A stretch of DNA of 25,995 bases from Nitrospira sp. (GCA_025360665.1 JANYBU010000055.1:1-25995); one strand, 5' to 3'. Counted from the first letter of the stretch, positions 1 through 8,069 are shown. Notes: a model not told the origin generated them from the letters alone. Numbers and translations are program-made.

Positions 1-1
1 T

Positions 2-577
2 GGCATCGCGGTCATTGTCAATTTCGCAAACCCCGTCAGAGAACTGTCCAGCGCCCAAGTCAGAGGGTTATTTTCCGCACGGATTACCAACTGGTCTGAG
101 CTGGATGGCGCCACGGCCAGAGTGGAGGTGATTCCTCGCACATCAGCAAACAATCTCACGTCCGGCTTCCAGAGTTCCCTGAGTCTCACGAAACAGATTG
201 CGGCATCTGCGGCCCCTGTTCGCTCTGACCAGCAAGTATTGAGTCTAGTGTCCGGGCGTGATGCCACGGTCAGCTACATTTCATTGGCGGCGGCGTTGAA
301 AGCTCAAGAGGACGGCATTTCCATTCATATCCTGACGGTCGATCAGGTCGATCCAGGAGAAGCCACTGTGAAAAATGGGCGGTACCGTCTGCGCCGACCG
401 GTCCTCATGCTCACCGCTGCACAACCGGATCCGCTCACCGAATCGTTTCTCTCCTTCGTCCGCTCGGTTGACGGACAGCAGTTGCTCCGCAGTATGTTCG
501 TCCCCATCGAACAATCGATCCCTGTGACCGTTCCTTCAAACCTGCAGCAGCTCGATCCATCCTCACCATCATCTTAA
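2..577 (+). CDS. PstS-like phosphate-type substrate-binding protein, 5' truncated
   Basis: The reading frame is open from the window edge, so the gene starts upstream and only its last 191 residues are here. The segment with NPVRELSSAQVRGLFSARI followed by TNWSEL is the typical signature of PstS-type (PBP-like) periplasmic phosphate-binding proteins, where it usually reads NPV..LT..Q...IF.G.ITNW..LGG. Later, a stretch around RPVLMLTAAQPDPLTESFLSFV fits the end of the same fold, where the C-terminal helix follows a conserved P-L-Y/L strand. By family, it binds phosphate or a similar anion outside the inner membrane. No permease or ATPase genes follow, so it may be a stand-alone sensor or scavenging protein. 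The internal ATG/GTG starts are not the true start. The C-terminal Pro/Ser-rich tail is unremarkable. Confidence 0.75.
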   Translation, partial: GIAVIVNFANPVRELSSAQVRGLFSARITNWSELDGATARVEVIPRTSANNLTSGFQSSLSLTKQIAASAAPVRSDQQVLSLVSGRDATVSYISLAAALKAQEDGISIHILTVDQVDPGEATVKNGRYRLRRPVLMLTAAQPDPLTESFLSFVRSVDGQQLLRSMFVPIEQSIPVTVPSNLQQLDPSSPSS

Positions 578-662
578 TCACCATCGCCTCCTATCAACTT
601 CTCTCTAGACAGGAGAACCCAACATAGGTAAGATCGAAAACATTAGGGGTATATCTCACGTC

Positions 663-1025
663 ATGGCCACAATCCTTGTTATCGACGACGAAGAATCGAT
701 CCGGAGCCTCCTGAAGGAAGTCCTTGAGAAGGCCAACCACCGTGTGCTCCTAGCCCGCGATGGTCGGGAGGGCTTGACTCTCTACCAGCAGAACAAAGTG
801 GACCTAGTTCTCATGGACATTTTGATGCCAGGAACCGACGGCCTAGAAACCACCTTACAGCTGACGCGGGAATATCTCGATGCGAAGGTCATCGCCATGA
901 CCGGTGCCCAAGGCGACCGCAATTTCCTCGATGTCGCAAAACTCTTTGGAGCCCGGCGCGTTTTCGAAAAGCCCTTCGACCTCGACAAACTCGTCCAAGC
1001 CGTTAACGAAGAACTCGCCAAGTAG
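663..1025 (+). CDS. Single-domain response regulator (CheY-like receiver)
   Basis: This 120-residue protein is a complete receiver domain with no output domain. The acidic pair D8-D9, the phospho-acceptor D52 in LVLMDILMPG, the switch T80 in KVIAMTG and K103 in FEKPFD are all present. By family, it receives a phosphoryl group from a histidine kinase and acts through protein contacts. No kinase gene is nearby, so its partner is unknown. It lies 86 bp after the PstS-like gene on the same strand. The start ATG directly follows a stretch without a strong ribosome binding site (ATCTCACGTC), but the M-A-T-I-L-V-I-D-D start is standard for the family. Confidence 0.93.
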   Translation: MATILVIDDEESIRSLLKEVLEKANHRVLLARDGREGLTLYQQNKVDLVLMDILMPGTDGLETTLQLTREYLDAKVIAMTGAQGDRNFLDVAKLFGARRVFEKPFDLDKLVQAVNEELAK

Positions 1026-1224
1026 CGCGCCCCCTTCAGCTTCACAATCTTCTGAATCGTTCGCTTCTTATTCGCCTCACGAGTGCCCAGAGACAGCGCA
1101 GACGCGGTGTCCTGCCTCAACTGATCACAAACGCGGGACGACAGGAAACAGAAAACCCTAGGCATGAAGGCGCAGGTCCTTCACAATCTACGGGAGGCAT
1201 AAAGACGAACGAGCGAGGGAAAGT

Positions 1225-1695
1225 GTGGCGAATCACACGGGGAAAATCGAGCGAGCACTGCTCCCACTCTGGGCCCTGTTCATCGCACTGGTCGGCACAT
1301 TCCCGTTCACGAATTTTGTCGGACACTCCCATTGGGAGTACATTCAATGGTTCCCGACCGCTGATAATCTCCGCTCACGGCGTTTCCTGTTTGATATCGT
1401 CGCTAATGTGGCCCTCTTTCTTCCGCTGGGCTATCTTCTCGACCGATCCTGCTCCAGCGGGACGGCTCGTCGTTCGCTCCTCCTCGCCGCTGGTGCCGCA
1501 GGCTTGCTCTCGCTGAGTATGGAATGGTTCCAAGTCTATTGCCACAACCGCCACCCCTCGCTCACTGATGTGATCAGCAATGTCACAGGAAGCCTCATCG
1601 GGGCCTTCCTGTCCATTTCACGCCAAAAAATGGCAGCATCGCCACCGAACCGTACGCTTATTCCCAACCCACCGAATCGTAGCCCCGCTCCTTAA
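1225..1695 (+). CDS. VanZ-like family membrane protein (copy 1)
   Basis: This is a 156-residue protein with about four hydrophobic segments (roughly residues 11-31, 54-72, 82-98 and 118-134). The block EWFQVYCHNRHPSLTDVISN followed by VTGSLIGAF is the VanZ-family signature (E..Q...R..S..D...N..G...G). The start is GTG, preceded by GAGGGA about 4 bases upstream; an overlapping GTG in another frame is a shadow. VanZ proteins are linked to low-level teicoplanin resistance in Gram-positives, but in Gram-negatives their role is mostly unknown. A second copy lies about 0.5 kb downstream, sharing the FPFTNFV/HWEYIQWFP-type region and the CHNR motif. Confidence 0.85.
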   Translation: MANHTGKIERALLPLWALFIALVGTFPFTNFVGHSHWEYIQWFPTADNLRSRRFLFDIVANVALFLPLGYLLDRSCSSGTARRSLLLAAGAAGLLSLSMEWFQVYCHNRHPSLTDVISNVTGSLIGAFLSISRQKMAASPPNRTLIPNPPNRSPAP

Positions 1696-1774
1696 CCCAC
1701 ATGACTGATGACGGTTCGTTGAGAAATCGCTGAGCCACGTCGCGAGACCGGCGCGCGGAGCCCTGTCCCTGCCT

Positions 1775-1810
1775 GTCGCGCTATTCCCGCCAGTCTCGCC
1801 CGTCTCGCTT
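1775..1810. repeat. Short dispersed GCGAGA-type repeat, copy A
   Basis: The stretch GCCAGTCTCGCCCGTCTCGC, preceded by GTCGCGCTATTCCC, recurs in near-identical form at 7787-7824 and 21361-21393. It sits between the first VanZ gene and the decayed lipoprotein gene. The repeats are intergenic, GC-rich and partly self-complementary. No protein-coding role is evident. Confidence 0.6.
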
Positions 1811-2133
1811 GAGTCAGACATCGGCGATTGCAGCAGAAGCGTTCATGAATAATGCAGGTAAAGACGCGCTGAACAAACTGCTTATCGGCATTGCTCGGAG
1901 GCGAGCGACGAAAGAGTCCACACAGAAACCCCGCCGGCGACCTGCCAGCTCTGGCCTTGGCTCGCAGTCGCGCCGGCATCTTTGGCCATCTCAGAGCACT
2001 GTTCGAAATCTTGCTCTACACCCTCCTGCCCATCTTGCTGGTCATGCGCGTTGGGATAGAGGATCGGTTTCGGCGCGGCACATGCGGAGAGAAGCACGCC
2101 AAAGATAGCCGGCGCGGACAGTCGAAATATCAC
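1809..2133 (-). pseudogene. Decayed lipoprotein gene of the glycine-zipper type
   Basis: The minus strand opens with a good lipoprotein signal peptide ending in LLSAC (Cys18), then PKPILYPNAH and a helical part with EQCSEMAKDAGA-like character. This resembles the N-terminus of small lipoproteins that carry a glycine-zipper domain. The frame then ends at about 1882 after AGGVSVWTLSS. In a second minus frame the text GFLCGLFRRSPPSNADKQFV, as expected after the glycine-zipper in that family, appears just downstream. So the gene seems to have lost its central glycine-rich part and shifted frame. The family match is from memory of the pattern and is moderate; a short functional lipoprotein of 83 residues cannot be excluded. 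Confidence 0.5.
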
Positions 2134-2234
2134 ACGTTCCCTTGCTTTAGACTCGTACAGGTAAGCACCTTGTACAAAATCAAATGCCGTCTTGCCAGTT
2201 GACGTTGGCCCTCATCATCTGCGATTATTTCAAC

Positions 2235-2735
2235 ATGCGGTCTGATACATTTCGCATTATAACGATCCCCGCAGCCTTGAAACCAAGGACGGGTTTGTTA
2301 TGGTTTTGGCTCGCAGTACTCTTCCTCATCCCACTTTTCCCATTGACTGATTTCGTCTGGCACCCACACTGGGACGCGATTCATTGGATTCCCTTTCAAG
2401 ATTTCTCGTTCACCATGAATATGCTCATGGACATCATCGGCAATATCGGCTGGTTCATGATCTTCGGATATCTCTTACATTACTGGATGGATGAGGAGTC
2501 TTCCTCCTTCCGGTCCATCGCGACCGTTGCCCTCATTGCAGCCGGCGTTTCTCTTTCGCTCGAATTCTTCCAGATCTTCTGCCACAATCGCGTTCCCTCG
2601 ATGACGGATGTCGTTTGCGATACCATAGGCGGCTGCCTCGGCGCCTATTTTTTGGAACAGCACCGCTCTACGGATTCTCCAGAACCAGTCCGATACCTGG
2701 TCATTGAAGAGGACGGTTCGAAAACTCTCCTCTAA
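2235..2735 (+). CDS. VanZ-like family membrane protein (copy 2)
   Basis: This protein is paralogous to the gene at 1225. It has FPLTDFVWHPHWDAIHWIPF, about four membrane segments, and the VanZ block EFFQIFCHNRVPSMTDVVCD followed by TIGGCLGAYF. From ATG 2235 it is 166 residues. An upstream in-frame ATG at 2184 would add 17 residues, but the shorter start fits copy 1 better; neither has a clear ribosome binding site. The C-terminus adds a short soluble tail (VIEEDGSKTLL). The role is unknown, as for most Gram-negative VanZ-like proteins. Confidence 0.83.
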   Translation: MRSDTFRIITIPAALKPRTGLLWFWLAVLFLIPLFPLTDFVWHPHWDAIHWIPFQDFSFTMNMLMDIIGNIGWFMIFGYLLHYWMDEESSSFRSIATVALIAAGVSLSLEFFQIFCHNRVPSMTDVVCDTIGGCLGAYFLEQHRSTDSPEPVRYLVIEEDGSKTLL

Positions 2736-2750
2736 CAGCCTTGGTCCTGA

Positions 2751-3605
2751 TCAGGGTCGAGCGCTGAGCTCTTTTCGCACAAGCCCGCGCATCATCACCG
2801 GATCGCTGTACGCCACTTCGCTCAAGGCATCCATGATATGGAGCCTTTTCGTCGCAGCCAACTCCTTGGCCTTCGCATAGTTCTTCGCAGTAAATCGCGC
2901 CACCGCCGGCTGACCGTTCACAATCTGACAAGCCAGGATCTCGCCGTTCACTTGCAGCGTGCCCCCTTGTTCAACCAGCGTCTTGGCCTGCGCCGACGTA
3001 ATGCCATGAAGCTCCGCGAACTCGTCCAGTCCTCCCGTCTCAACTAATCGCCCATCGGGCATAATGCAGAGTCGCTTGAAATGCGGGGACCAATCCTTGC
3101 GGAAGTCGATGTACTTGATATCGCCGCCCTTTGCCACGGCCCGGTCCAGTGTGCGGTAATCGATACCGAGATTCTTCTGATCGAGCTTCGCCGTCAGTTC
3201 CACAGGCAGTGTTCGGTGAAAAACCATGGCCGCCACCTCATCGAGCGGAATCCCTCGCGCCTGATGCAATTGTTCCGCCTCGGCAAACTGCATAAGATCC
3301 AACGTCCAAGTCTGTTTGGGAACGGCTCCAGTTGGATCGATCCGACAGGTAAATAATCCCCGCGTCAGAATCCCGCCGATCTGAGGATACACATACACCC
3401 CACCTTCGGTCAGCAGCTTGGTCATCTTTTCCAGAGGGACCTCGTAGCTTTCCGACAAGACTTTGGCATGTGCGGCCAGATCTTCCTGGAGGGTCATGGC
3501 ACAAGCCGTCACATTCCCTGGTGCGTCGAACTCAGAGTAGTCCTCAATGATGTTATAGAGGATCGTAGGCTTTCTCTTGTCAGGTTTTTTCTTTATTTTA
3601 AACAT
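2751..3605 (-). CDS. Unknown conserved-looking protein, 284 aa
   Basis: I do not recognise this protein. It is soluble, with no signal peptide or membrane segment. It begins with a lysine-rich stretch (MFKIKKKPDKRKP) and contains two similar-looking parts: one around LLTEGGVYVYPQIGGILTRG, and one around LVEQGGTLQVNGEILACQIV, each pairing 'LL/LV-xxGG' with a beta hairpin. This may point to an internal duplication. Regular codon use and length support a real gene. It is 53 bp downstream of the SagB-like gene on the same strand, so the two are probably co-transcribed. Confidence 0.75.
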   Translation of the reverse strand: MFKIKKKPDKRKPTILYNIIEDYSEFDAPGNVTACAMTLQEDLAAHAKVLSESYEVPLEKMTKLLTEGGVYVYPQIGGILTRGLFTCRIDPTGAVPKQTWTLDLMQFAEAEQLHQARGIPLDEVAAMVFHRTLPVELTAKLDQKNLGIDYRTLDRAVAKGGDIKYIDFRKDWSPHFKRLCIMPDGRLVETGGLDEFAELHGITSAQAKTLVEQGGTLQVNGEILACQIVNGQPAVARFTAKNYAKAKELAATKRLHIMDALSEVAYSDPVMMRGLVRKELSARP

Positions 3606-3658
3606 GTGCTCCTACCAGTGATGCGTGATGAGGCTTGTGATCGGGCCCGATATACTGA

Positions 3659-5425
3659 TCACCCGTCACGTTTTCCGTACGGCGGCAGCGTCATCAATCG
3701 TCCATCCTCAACTGGTCCCCCAATGGTGAAATGATACAGTGACTGAATGGCTAAATTCTTAATCCCCACGATCTCATGGACTGGATCGTCAAAAAAACAG
3801 CCGATCCCCGTACCTCGCACCCCTGCCGCCTCCGCCTCTAAATAGAGCACTTGCCCCAGCAGACCCGCCTCCCAGAATAGGCGTGGATACCACCAACCCC
3901 CTCCCTCCCGCAAACGACCTTCAAACTCGGCAATCATCCCCAGCGAGAAGGCACTGTCTCCCGCAATCTCTTGATGACAACTCACTTGCACCGCCACCTT
4001 CTTCGCATCGCCCTCCAGCAACCAATAGAGCGGCAACGAGTCTGGACAGCCCGACACCGGAGTCCAGATCAACTCCTCGTTCATCGACTGCTGAAGCAAC
4101 GGCAACTTCTCTCGATCGCGGACCAAGATATAGAGCCCCGGAGCCAATCCATCCACGCGATGCACGAACAGCAGGAGATGAATCGCGGGCGCCCATGGCA
4201 AAACGTCCCACGGCATCGGACGGTCCAGTTGAGGTAACTCCGCCTCAGGCATGATGCGACTTAACATCTGGAAGAATGTGGCGGATGCAATTGACGTCTT
4301 GCCATCAAAGGAGACGGCGCTCCGACGCTGACGAATGAGCTGGGCAGCGGACGGGCCACCATCGTGAAAGCTGAAAGGTGAGACGTGAGACGTAACAGAA
4401 GTGGGAATGGCGACAGACATGTGCCCATGAGAGGGTTTCCAACTCGCCGCCGCCACATCATCAATAATCTCCCATGGCACAGGATTCTCCCGGCTCAAAC
4501 GATTGGCTTTCCCGTGCCATGTTGCCGCCACGAGATTTTGGACTATCTCCAAATCTAGAAACAATGGGATGGCCGGCTTCGTATCCCATTTCACGTCTAA
4601 CGTTTCACGTTTCACGTCTTCAGCAGGCCACACCACCGCAAGGCAGTCCGGATGCTCACGCTCTGCATCGACAAAGTCCTCCGTGCGATCGGTACCCAAT
4701 AGTGCAGCCACCATGTCTTGGGTAACCCCATCCAACAGCGCCATATTCCAGCCGAGGGTCGCCGCGGCGATCCGAGCCGTTCCAATCGCGTGGCCCACAT
4801 CATGATTACAATAGCGAAAGGCCCGTTCGCCGTACTTCCACGATTCCCGCCAATGGATTGAGGTCAGCCCGATCAGAAACGACTGAGCAGGAAACGGCGC
4901 GAGGAGACGAGCCACCTGATCGGCAGCACACTCAGCACGAAGCTCGAGCCCATGTTCCTTCGGCGCATAGTGATAGAGGCCCGCTTTCAGATCCAGCCCA
5001 TCCATCTGTGGCAACACCAGATAACCTTCCGTCGGATGGAGATTCCCCGACGAGGGATTGATTCGAAGCGCCCACTGCATGTCCCCTCCCCGTTTCCACG
5101 CTGACAAGGCAAGGGCGAGTTCGAAAAACCGTGAGAGCGTCGCCACTGTGACCGGCTTGGCCAGCACCACTCCCCGCTGATAGATCGCGTCATAGGGTGG
5201 AGAGACCGGCTCATCACCCAGTTTTAATAACGGTAACGGGATCAGAGACGCCCCTTCGTATCGACGAAAAGGATCAGGCTGGTTCGCCCAATCCAGATGC
5301 CCAAGCGAGCGGGCATAGCGGTTGAAATGATGCTTAGTTTGGACGTGATAGCGGATCACGCGATCGATGGGATCGGTCGGTAAAGTCTCGACTGGTTCGC
5401 GGTACAAGGGGATGTCTATGGCCAT
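3659..5425 (-). CDS. SagB/ThcOx-type (double nitroreductase-fold) oxidoreductase
   Basis: This 588-residue protein has two nitroreductase-like halves. The N-terminal half contains the LRINPSSGNLHPTEGYLVLP motif (residues about 119-138), the hallmark of SagB/ThcOx proteins, and later GHAIGTARIAAATLGW. The C-terminal half restarts with LIRQRRSAVSFDGKTS. By family, such proteins bind FMN; SagB members oxidise azolines in thiazole/oxazole peptides, but no YcaO cyclodehydratase gene is in the window, so its substrate is open. The linker between the halves (about residues 269-355) contains two in-frame stretches of TTTCACG/TGAGACG repeats. It is divergent from the gene at 5673 and the likely first gene of a two-gene unit with 2751-3605. 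Confidence 0.85.
   Translation of the reverse strand: MAIDIPLYREPVETLPTDPIDRVIRYHVQTKHHFNRYARSLGHLDWANQPDPFRRYEGASLIPLPLLKLGDEPVSPPYDAIYQRGVVLAKPVTVATLSRFFELALALSAWKRGGDMQWALRINPSSGNLHPTEGYLVLPQMDGLDLKAGLYHYAPKEHGLELRAECAADQVARLLAPFPAQSFLIGLTSIHWRESWKYGERAFRYCNHDVGHAIGTARIAAATLGWNMALLDGVTQDMVAALLGTDRTEDFVDAEREHPDCLAVVWPAEDVKRETLDVKWDTKPAIPLFLDLEIVQNLVAATWHGKANRLSRENPVPWEIIDDVAAASWKPSHGHMSVAIPTSVTSHVSPFSFHDGGPSAAQLIRQRRSAVSFDGKTSIASATFFQMLSRIMPEAELPQLDRPMPWDVLPWAPAIHLLLFVHRVDGLAPGLYILVRDREKLPLLQQSMNEELIWTPVSGCPDSLPLYWLLEGDAKKVAVQVSCHQEIAGDSAFSLGMIAEFEGRLREGGGWWYPRLFWEAGLLGQVLYLEAEAAGVRGTGIGCFFDDPVHEIVGIKNLAIQSLYHFTIGGPVEDGRLMTLPPYGKRDG
4361..4395 (-). repeat. In-frame TCACGTCTCACCTTTCACG-type repeat inside the SagB-like gene
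   Basis: The plus strand contains GTGAAAGCTGAAAGGTGAG followed by ACGTGAGACGT, made of short TGAGACG/GTGAAAG units. In the minus-strand protein it encodes a Ser/Thr/Val-rich stretch in the linker before the second domain. It resembles the repeat at 4589-4618 in inverted orientation. The resemblance suggests small repeat insertions tolerated in the linker. Confidence 0.45.
4589..4618 (+). repeat. TTTCACG tandem repeat inside the SagB-like gene
   Basis: Three TTTCACG units occur here (TTTCACGTCTAACG then TTTCACG TTTCACG, ending ACGTC). They encode DVKRETLDVK in the minus-strand protein, which falls in the inter-domain linker and looks like low-complexity, repeat-derived protein. Confidence 0.55.
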
Positions 5426-5613
5426 CGTAATAGTGAATCACAGTCTACAGAGCCGCAGGAAGGAAAGTAAACGAAGGTAGCTCGGGATATACTGCGGGCT
5501 GATAGCTGGATAGACTGCAGGATCCACAGCCTATCCCGGAAGGTGGCACCTGACAGAGTAGTGGATAAGCGCTGGACGTTTCGGTAGACTTGCCCACCAA
5601 CAGATTGCTGAGG

Positions 5614-5637
5614 CTGCCTTGCTATGCTGCAAGGCAG
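5614..5637. promoter_or_regulatory. Perfect 9-bp hairpin upstream of the gene at 5673
   Basis: CTGCCTTGC and GCAAGGCAG form a perfect inverted repeat around a 6-base loop (TATGCT). It lies 36 bp before the start at 5673, in the 247-bp divergent spacer between two genes. It could be an operator or a hairpin in the 5' leader. No clear -35/-10 pair was identified. Confidence 0.4.
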
Positions 5638-5672
5638 GCCGCAGTAGACTTACTAGTTAGATTGCATTCACC

Positions 5673-6221
5673 ATGAATTTCGACCCAGAAGTCATTGCCA
5701 AGCTCGCTGGTCCGCTCCTTTCGCTGGTGGTCGGAGCTGTGATCAAACACTACACAGAGGCACGCTCACGAGTTGTTTCATTCATCGGGCACGTTTCCGC
5801 ATTCACGCTGCAAGGAGAGCAGAACTCGGTCATCCACACGCACAGCGTCGTGGTACGGAATGCTGGACGCAAGGCTGCACACAATGTTCGCCTTACGCAC
5901 GGCGTCCTCCCAATCAACATTACCGTCTACCCACCAGTTCAACACACCATCGAGCGTAATCCAGACGGTGCAGGCGAAATCGTATTTCCGGTCCTCGTCC
6001 CGAAGGAACAGGTCACAGTTTCGTACCTCTACTTTCCGCCACTACTCTGGAACCAGATCAACCTCAATACAAAGTCGGACGAAGGGTTCGCGAAAATCAT
6101 CAATGTCATACCGATTCCACAGCCAAGCAAGGGAGTAATTGCTGCCGGTTGGGGTCTCATGTTCATAGGAGCGTCCTTCTTGTTCTACTGGCTCGTTCGC
6201 CTTGCCATCGATGCCATCTAA
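5673..6221 (+). CDS. Unknown membrane-anchored protein, 182 aa
   Basis: The protein has hydrophobic segments near both ends: about residues 8-25 (LAGPLLSLVVGAVI) and 156-178 (AAGWGLMFIGASFLFYWLV). The middle has a beta-rich pattern (HSVVVRNAGRKAAHNVRLTH, PVLVPKEQVTVSYLYFPP) that resembles an immunoglobulin-like or CARDB-like sandwich. I cannot name the family. It is a single gene, followed by a strong hairpin. Confidence 0.7.
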   Translation: MNFDPEVIAKLAGPLLSLVVGAVIKHYTEARSRVVSFIGHVSAFTLQGEQNSVIHTHSVVVRNAGRKAAHNVRLTHGVLPINITVYPPVQHTIERNPDGAGEIVFPVLVPKEQVTVSYLYFPPLLWNQINLNTKSDEGFAKIINVIPIPQPSKGVIAAGWGLMFIGASFLFYWLVRLAIDAI

Positions 6222-6230
6222 CCATTCATT

Positions 6231-6257
6231 TCAGCGGACCGCCTCCGGCGGCCGCTG
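6231..6257 (+). terminator. Strong GC hairpin after the gene at 5673
   Basis: TCAGCGG pairs with CCGCTGA, and inside it CCGCC pairs with GGCGG around a 3-base loop, with one bulged A. It lies 9 bp after the stop codon. No T-run follows, so it may be a weak or Rho-assisted terminator, or mRNA 3' end protection. Confidence 0.5.
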
Positions 6258-6371
6258 AATTCAAACGCTAGGCCAGTCTCGCCACCCTCCCCATACAGAC
6301 AGCCCCATCCGCCTCATTGACCTCCTTTTCTTTCCTGGCGTATCCTGCTCCAACACGATTTGAGGTCACCC

Positions 6372-6794
6372 ATGCAATTCGACGCTGCACTTGCCGCACA
6401 AGAGACATTTGGACGAGCCGAAACAGAGCTCGGCTCCGACTGGGATACAGCCGTAGAACTTGAAAACACGTTTTCCTCCAACGCCGGATCGACGGCGCGT
6501 GGAGCCTATGAGGGATTGCTGTCCATCGCCTCGCGCTATCCCAACGCGTATTCCTTTCAAGCCTTCTGTATCTTCATTACCTGGCAGCAGGTCACGGAAG
6601 AGACTATTGCCCATCATTTTCAGACCGGCCTCCGGCTCTGCGAAACCTTTCTGGCCTCCGCCGATGGCAAGCATCCAGCAGACGTTGAGCAGATCACCGA
6701 ACTCTATGGTTCATTTCGTGACGGATTGGGGCTTGATGAAGAGGATGAGATTCAAGTCGAATTTAGAAAAGACACGCCAAAAGGTGGAGACTGA
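6372..6794 (+). CDS. Unknown small soluble protein, 140 aa
   Basis: The chosen start ATG 6372 has GAGG 6 bases upstream (TGAGGTCACCC ATG); a longer start at TTG 6360 has none. The protein is acidic, helical and has no signal peptide. Its helical spacing (YPNAYSFQAFCIFITWQQ, HHFQTGLRLCETFL) is reminiscent of alpha-solenoid repeats, but I do not recognise a family. It precedes a TPR gene on the same strand across a repeat-filled 138-bp spacer. Confidence 0.7.
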   Translation: MQFDAALAAQETFGRAETELGSDWDTAVELENTFSSNAGSTARGAYEGLLSIASRYPNAYSFQAFCIFITWQQVTEETIAHHFQTGLRLCETFLASADGKHPADVEQITELYGSFRDGLGLDEEDEIQVEFRKDTPKGGD

Positions 6795-6803
6795 CTGCGT
6801 ATC

Positions 6804-6928
6804 TCGTGAAGCGTCGTTCGTGAAGCAATTCCGGAATCTGTTGACCTGTTGATCTGTTGAATTTCCGACCAATCATCAGATCAATAGATCATCAGATCGT
6901 CAGATATCTTCCACTTCACGCTTCACGA
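6804..6928. repeat. Composite inverted repeat with 8-bp tandem units
   Basis: The outer 11-bp arms are a perfect inverted repeat (TCGTGAAGCGT at 6804-6814, ACGCTTCACGA at 6918-6928). Inside are three 8-bp units (CTGTTGAC, CTGTTGAT, CTGTTGAA at 6838-6861) and four units of the type CATCAGAT, CAATAGAT, CATCAGAT, CGTCAGAT (6874-6905). The two unit types are nearly reverse complements of each other, so the whole element can fold into one long imperfect hairpin. It occupies most of the spacer between the genes at 6372 and 6933. Confidence 0.7.
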
Positions 6929-6932
6929 AGAA

Positions 6933-7697
6933 ATGGCCGACGCCGATAAACATCGCGCACGAATTTTTCTTCATCGCGGCCAGCTGACGCAGGCCAAAGC
7001 CGCCTATGAACAGGCAGTCGAAGATGATCGCCTGGCCAATGACCACCGCGCCCTCTCCGATTCGCTTGGCAATCTGGGTAACGTCTGCGCCCTATTGGGC
7101 GACTTGGATCACGCGGAAGCCTGCTACCGGGAAGTGCTGACCATCCAGCGCACGGAACGGAATCAGCATGCCATCGCCCACACGCTGGTGAATCTCGGCA
7201 ATCTTCACATCGGCGCCGACCATCCGGGGAAAGCTCGCCCCTACTACCTTGAAGCGCTGGATCTACTGCGCGATCTACAAGACGATCGTGCGCTCGGCAT
7301 TCTCCACAACAATCTGGCGTTGCAAGAGGCTCGTGAGGGACAGTGGGAGCAGGCCGTCACGTCGTTCAAGCAGGCCCTCGACTATCATCGGATTGTCGGA
7401 AACGAAGAAGGACTCGCAGTGACTTATAGCCAACTGGGTAAGTGCTTTCTCGACCAAGGCGACCTCACCAAAGCCGAGCGCTGCCTCAACAACGCCTCGG
7501 AACATTACATCAAGCTCGGCAATGAACCAGCCGAAGCCGCGGTGCTCAGACTCCTTGCCACGGTGTATGACACCCGTCAGGATCTTATTTCAGCACGACG
7601 ATGTCTTGAACGAGTGGTCTCTCTCGACCTGCGATACACGCTGCCTGAGCTTCAAACCGACTCGGCCTCTCTTGCGAAGCTGAAACAATCCGGTTAG
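6933..7697 (+). CDS. Tetratricopeptide repeat (TPR) protein
   Basis: The 254-residue protein is almost entirely TPR units, about five to six, with consensus features such as LGNLGNVCALLGDLDHAEAC, LVNLGNLHIGADHPGKARPY and LGKCFLDQGDLTKAERCLNN. There is no signal peptide, so it is presumably a cytoplasmic scaffold. The partner is unknown. The stop codon TAG is formed by the first bases of the repeat element at 7695. Confidence 0.9.
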   Translation: MADADKHRARIFLHRGQLTQAKAAYEQAVEDDRLANDHRALSDSLGNLGNVCALLGDLDHAEACYREVLTIQRTERNQHAIAHTLVNLGNLHIGADHPGKARPYYLEALDLLRDLQDDRALGILHNNLALQEAREGQWEQAVTSFKQALDYHRIVGNEEGLAVTYSQLGKCFLDQGDLTKAERCLNNASEHYIKLGNEPAEAAVLRLLATVYDTRQDLISARRCLERVVSLDLRYTLPELQTDSASLAKLKQSG

Positions 7698-7896
7698 CAG
7701 GCTGTTGAAAAATCCCGCCAGCCGCTGAAGTGCGCGACGGGCACGCCTCGCGCGACAAGCGCGACTCGCCAGCCGTGATTCCGAGTGTCGCGCCTTTCTC
7801 GCCAGTCTCGCGTGTCTCGCTCGGCTATCCTGTTCTCCCAGACGTGCAGACCAGTGAAATTCCGGCGTGCCCACTGAGTTTTTTCCCAGCCTGTTA
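7695..7896 (+). repeat. MITE/REP-like element, copy 1
   Basis: A 202-bp element with inverted ends TAGCAGGCTGTTGAAAAA (left) and TTTTTTCCCAGCCTGTTA (right). The right part, with TGTTCTCCCAGACGTGCAGA followed by CCAGTGAAATTCC, matches the right part of the copy at 9444-9736. The internal GC-rich stretch 7787-7824 is a repeat shared with 1775-1810 and 21361-21393. Its first three bases supply the stop of the TPR gene. No coding capacity is seen. Confidence 0.7.
7787..7824. repeat. Short dispersed GCGAGA-type repeat, copy B
   Basis: GTCGCGCCTTTCTCGCCAGT followed by CTCGCGTGTCTCGC inside the MITE-like element at 7695-7896. It shares its core with the copies at 1775-1810 and 21361-21393. Confidence 0.6.
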
Positions 7897-8069
7897 GTCT
7901 CTCTACTCTCCACTGCCTATCCGGACAGCCTCCACCAACTGTCCAGCATTCTTTCACTTTCCGCCAAGCCGAACCTGGCGTATTTCTGGACAGAACTCAA
8001 TCCTCTGCTATCTTTGGAGAGTCACCCTGCAGCTTCAAGTTTCACCATGAAATAGCCGACAGGATATTG

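Noticed and set aside
4858..5061. Plus-strand ORFs in the SagB-like gene
   Set aside because: They are antisense shadows of a long coding frame with clear family motifs.
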